A stretch of 10,915 bases of DNA, taken from positions 1 through 10,915 of the forward strand of contig JAUXNZ010000067.1 in the NCBI GenBank assembly GCA_030682595.1. Reading direction: 5' to 3'. This DNA comes from Rhodocyclaceae bacterium. Its GTDB lineage: Bacteria > Pseudomonadota > Gammaproteobacteria > Burkholderiales > Rhodocyclaceae. The notes below the pieces were generated by a model. That model was not told the origin of the DNA. It did not search any database and saw only the letters and a list, made by a program, of their open reading frames with translations. Positions 8,536 through 10,915 of the stretch are shown here, one piece after another. A program made the position numbers and the translations under genes. How positions within the stretch are numbered: the first letter of the stretch is position 1; each line of letters begins with the position of its first letter.

Positions 8536-9445
8536 AGAACACACTCCCGGCCACGAAAACGGCGAGCCACAGCCATTGTCCGCGTTCGACCAGCGCCACC
8601 GCCCGGCCGATATCGACGACGGTCGGCGCCGCGCCGCTGCCGAGCCGCGGCCGCTCTTCGATCGCGCCGTGATAACTCGCCGTCCCGCCAAGGCCGACTT
8701 TCAGGGCACCCGCCCCGGCCGCCATCACCGGACCGGCGTTGGGGCTGCTCCACCGCGGGGCCTGCGTGCGCCAGCAGGCCAACGCGTCGCGCGTGCGGCC
8801 GAGCAGCGCATAGGTCAATGCGGTCAGGCGCGCGGGCACGAAGTTGAGCACATCGTCGCTGCGCGCCGCCGCCCAGCCGAAATAAACGCGCCGTGCATCC
8901 CGGTAGCCCCACATCGCATCCAGCGTGTTGGCGAGCCGGAACAGCAGCGCGCCCGCGCCGCCCGCCACGAAAAACCAGAACAGCGCGCCGAATACGGCAT
9001 CGTTGCCGTTTTCCAGCACCGACTCGACGGCGGCCGTCGCCACGCCGGTCTCGTCGAGCTGCGTCGTGTCGCGCGAGACGATGAGGCCGAGGCTCGCGCG
9101 CGCCGTGGCCAGGTCGCCCGCCGCGAGCGGCACGGCGATGGCGCGCGCATGCTCGCCAAGACTCTTGCCGCCGAGGGCGAGCCAGAGCAGTAGCGCGTCG
9201 AGCACGGGATGGGCGAACCAGGCCGCCAGCACGACGAACGGGGTGACGATCATGAGCCAGGCCGCGAGGCCGGAGATCCGGTTGCCCAGTGGATGGCCCG
9301 GCGCACCAGTACGAAAACAACGCTCCGCCGCATCGGCCAGCCGGCCGAAACCGACGAGTGGATGCCAGCGGCGCGGCTCGCCGAGCAATCGGTCGAGCAG
9401 CACGCCAACGAGCGCGGAGGCAGCCGGGAACAGCGAGGGAGGCAT
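8528..9445 (-). CDS. cbiB: Adenosylcobinamide-phosphate synthase
   Basis: This 305-residue integral membrane enzyme attaches aminopropanol phosphate (from CobD) to adenosylcobyric acid, giving adenosylcobinamide phosphate. Family motifs are LLDRLLGEPRRWHP at 16-29, SRDTTQLDE at 124-132, the block ESVLENGNDAVFGALFWF at 141-158, ANTLDAMWGYR at 172-182, and SPNAGPVMAAGAGAL at 234-248. Hydrophobic segments lie around 57-75, 152-170 and 290-304. The ATG at 9445 leaves the usual short lead before LLDRLLGEP; no clear Shine-Dalgarno precedes it. It is first in the leftward cbiB-cobD-btuF run and starts only 14 bases from the divergent cobQ start. It is called CobD in the Pseudomonas scheme. Confidence 0.95.
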   Translation of the reverse strand: MPPSLFPAASALVGVLLDRLLGEPRRWHPLVGFGRLADAAERCFRTGAPGHPLGNRISGLAAWLMIVTPFVVLAAWFAHPVLDALLLWLALGGKSLGEHARAIAVPLAAGDLATARASLGLIVSRDTTQLDETGVATAAVESVLENGNDAVFGALFWFFVAGGAGALLFRLANTLDAMWGYRDARRVYFGWAAARSDDVLNFVPARLTALTYALLGRTRDALACWRTQAPRWSSPNAGPVMAAGAGALKVGLGGTASYHGAIEERPRLGSGAAPTVVDIGRAVALVERGQWLWLAVFVAGSVFFA

Positions 9446-9447
9446 GG

Positions 9448-9453
9448 GATAAT
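9448..9453 (+). promoter_or_regulatory. Possible -10 element for cobQ in the divergent cbiB/cobQ gap
   Basis: The 14 bases between the divergent cbiB and cobQ starts contain GATAAT, five of six bases of the sigma-70 -10 consensus. Transcription from it would begin at about 9460, the A of the cobQ ATG, giving a leaderless message. The best -35 candidate (GGAACA at 9427-9432) is poor and sits at 15-base spacing. No convincing promoter for the leftward genes can be seen here; theirs may lie inside cobQ. Confidence 0.25.
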
Positions 9454-9459
9454 CGGGCG

Positions 9460-10915
9460 ATGCAGAAAACGCGCAATTTTACGCCTGCCCTCATGGTGCA
9501 AGGCTGCACCTCCGACGCCGGCAAGAGCGTGCTGGTCGCGGCGCTGTGCCGCATCCTCGCGCGACGCGGTGTCGCCGTCGCCCCGTTCAAGCCGCAGAAC
9601 ATGGCGCTCAACTCGGCCGTCACGGTCGACGGCGGCGAGATCGGGCGTGCCCAAGCGCTGCAGGCGCAGGCTGCCGGACTGCCCCCGCGCATCGACTTCA
9701 ACCCCGTGCTGCTCAAGCCCAATACCGACCGCCGCGCGCAGGTCATCATCCACGGCCACGCCATCGCCGATCTGGATGCCCGCGCCTATCACGACTACAA
9801 GCGCGTGGCGATGGACGCCGTACTGGCGTCCTGGGCGCGGCTCACGGCCGAATTCGACTGCGTGATCGTCGAAGGCGCGGGCAGCCCCGCCGAGGTGAAC
9901 CTGCGCGACCGGGACATCGCCAACATGGGCTTCGCCGAAGCGGTGGACATCCCGGTGATCCTCGTCGGCGACATCGATCGCGGCGGCGTGCTCGCTCACT
10001 TCGTCGGCACGCTCGACTGCCTCTCGACCAGCGAACGGGCGCGCATCAAGGGGCTGGTGGTGAATCGTTTTCGCGGCGACATCGGCCTCTTGCAACCCGG
10101 CCTCGACTGGCTGGCACAGCGCACCGGCAAGCCGGTGCTCGGCACGATTCCCTATTTGCACGGCCTATTCCTCGATGCCGAGGATGCGCTGGCGCACCAT
10201 TCCGAGCGGGCCGGTGAAGCGCAGTTGCGCGTCGCCGCGCCGGTATTTCCGCGCATCTCGAACGCCAACGACCTCGATCCGCTGCGCCTGCATCCCGCGA
10301 TCGATTTCCGCTGGGTCGGGCCGGGGCAACCATTTCCGTCCTGCGATCTCATCATTTTGCCCGGTTCGAAGAGCGTCGCCGCCGATCTGGCCTGGCTGCG
10401 CAAACAGGGCCACGAGGCCGCGCTCATGCGCCACCTGCGCTATGGCGGAAAAGTGATCGGCCTGTGCGGCGGCTACCAGATGCTCGGCCTACGGCTGCAC
10501 GACCCCGCCGGAATCGAAGGCGGGCCGGGCAGTATCGACGGCCTCGGCCTGCTCGACTGCGAAACCACGCTGGAAGCCGAGAAGCAGTTGCGCAACGTCA
10601 CGGGACACCTGACGCTCGATGGATTGCCGGCCATGGCCGGCTACGAAATCCACATGGGCGTCACACGCGGTCCCGCGCTGGCCCGCCCCGCCGTGCGGCT
10701 CAACGATGGCCGCGTCGATGGCGCCGTTTCCGCTGACAACCAGGTTCTCGGCACCTACTGCCACGGCTTGTTCGACCGCCCGGAAGCGTTCGCCGCGCGG
10801 CTCGCCTGGGCGGGAGCGAAGGACATCGCGTCGGTTGATCTCGCGGCGCGCCGCGAAGCCGACCTCGACCGGCTGGCCGACGCGGTCGAAACAGCTCTTG
10901 GACCGACGCTCAATC
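9460..10915 (+). CDS. cobQ: Cobyric acid synthase, glutamine-dependent (3' end beyond window)
   Basis: Residues 1-485 are visible; the frame is open to the window edge, and this length is close to the full size of the family, so little is missing. The cytoplasmic enzyme amidates the b, d, e and g carboxylates of adenosylcobyrinic acid a,c-diamide, giving adenosylcobyric acid. The N-terminal domain has the P-loop QGCTSDAGKS at 14-23, FKPQNMALNS at 43-52, the VEGAGSPAEVNL block near 137-148, and GDIDRGG near 170-176. The amidotransferase domain has LPGSKS at 300-305, nucleophile Cys336 in GLCGGYQMLG, and catalytic His435 in GTYCHGLFD. I used ATG 9460; the later in-frame ATG at 9493 (residue 12) is closer to the P-loop but has no better ribosome-binding site. 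The symbol cbiP is used for the anaerobic counterpart. Confidence 0.97.
   Translation, partial: MQKTRNFTPALMVQGCTSDAGKSVLVAALCRILARRGVAVAPFKPQNMALNSAVTVDGGEIGRAQALQAQAAGLPPRIDFNPVLLKPNTDRRAQVIIHGHAIADLDARAYHDYKRVAMDAVLASWARLTAEFDCVIVEGAGSPAEVNLRDRDIANMGFAEAVDIPVILVGDIDRGGVLAHFVGTLDCLSTSERARIKGLVVNRFRGDIGLLQPGLDWLAQRTGKPVLGTIPYLHGLFLDAEDALAHHSERAGEAQLRVAAPVFPRISNANDLDPLRLHPAIDFRWVGPGQPFPSCDLIILPGSKSVAADLAWLRKQGHEAALMRHLRYGGKVIGLCGGYQMLGLRLHDPAGIEGGPGSIDGLGLLDCETTLEAEKQLRNVTGHLTLDGLPAMAGYEIHMGVTRGPALARPAVRLNDGRVDGAVSADNQVLGTYCHGLFDRPEAFAARLAWAGAKDIASVDLAARREADLDRLADAVETALGPTLN

Noticed and set aside
8268..9764. 498-codon minus-strand frame crossing cobD, cbiB and cobQ
   Set aside because: It crosses gene borders and the divergent start region, and lacks any coherent domain.

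Overview
The window is almost entirely a vitamin B12 (cobalamin) uptake, adenosylation and late-assembly locus from a GC-rich Gram-negative bacterium. A TonB-dependent outer-membrane receptor shows it is Gram-negative. The protein style, the gene order and the palindromic repeats suggest a betaproteobacterium of Rhodocyclales or Burkholderiales type; that placement is inference.

Layout. At the left edge is a cobalamin riboswitch, cut by the window start, with a leader of about 130 bases. It precedes a rightward gene run: btuB (outer-membrane B12 receptor), btuC (inner-membrane permease), btuD (ATPase), cobO (corrinoid adenosyltransferase), cbiA/cobB (a,c-diamide synthase) and bluB (oxygen-dependent synthesis of the lower ligand 5,6-dimethylbenzimidazole). 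The genes are tightly packed or overlap, except for about 110 bases between btuD and cobO that hold a palindromic repeat. A leftward run converges on bluB: cbiB (adenosylcobinamide-phosphate synthase), then cobD (threonine-phosphate decarboxylase), then btuF (periplasmic B12-binding protein). All three overlap end to start, and btuF overlaps the end of bluB by 7 bases. Only 14 bases separate the divergent starts of cbiB and cobQ (cobyric acid synthase). cobQ runs rightward off the window with 485 codons visible.

How the genes fit together. BtuB imports corrinoids across the outer membrane, BtuF captures them in the periplasm, and BtuC/BtuD pump them into the cytoplasm. CbiA, CobO and CobQ amidate and adenosylate the corrin ring to adenosylcobyric acid. 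CobD makes the aminopropanol-phosphate linker, which CbiB attaches. BluB supplies the lower base. No corrin-ring methyltransferase or cobalt-chelation gene, and no cobU/cobS/cobT/cobC for nucleotide loop assembly, lies in the window; they may be elsewhere or just downstream.

I see no undescribed pathway here; every full-length gene belongs to a known family. The less ordinary features are regulatory and structural: two alternative G-rich leader hairpins after the riboswitch, a palindromic repeat that appears to supply and possibly sequester the cobO ribosome-binding site, a second repeat-like insert carried in frame in the linker of CbiA, a TTG start for cobD, and a 14-base divergent start region with a possible leaderless cobQ message.
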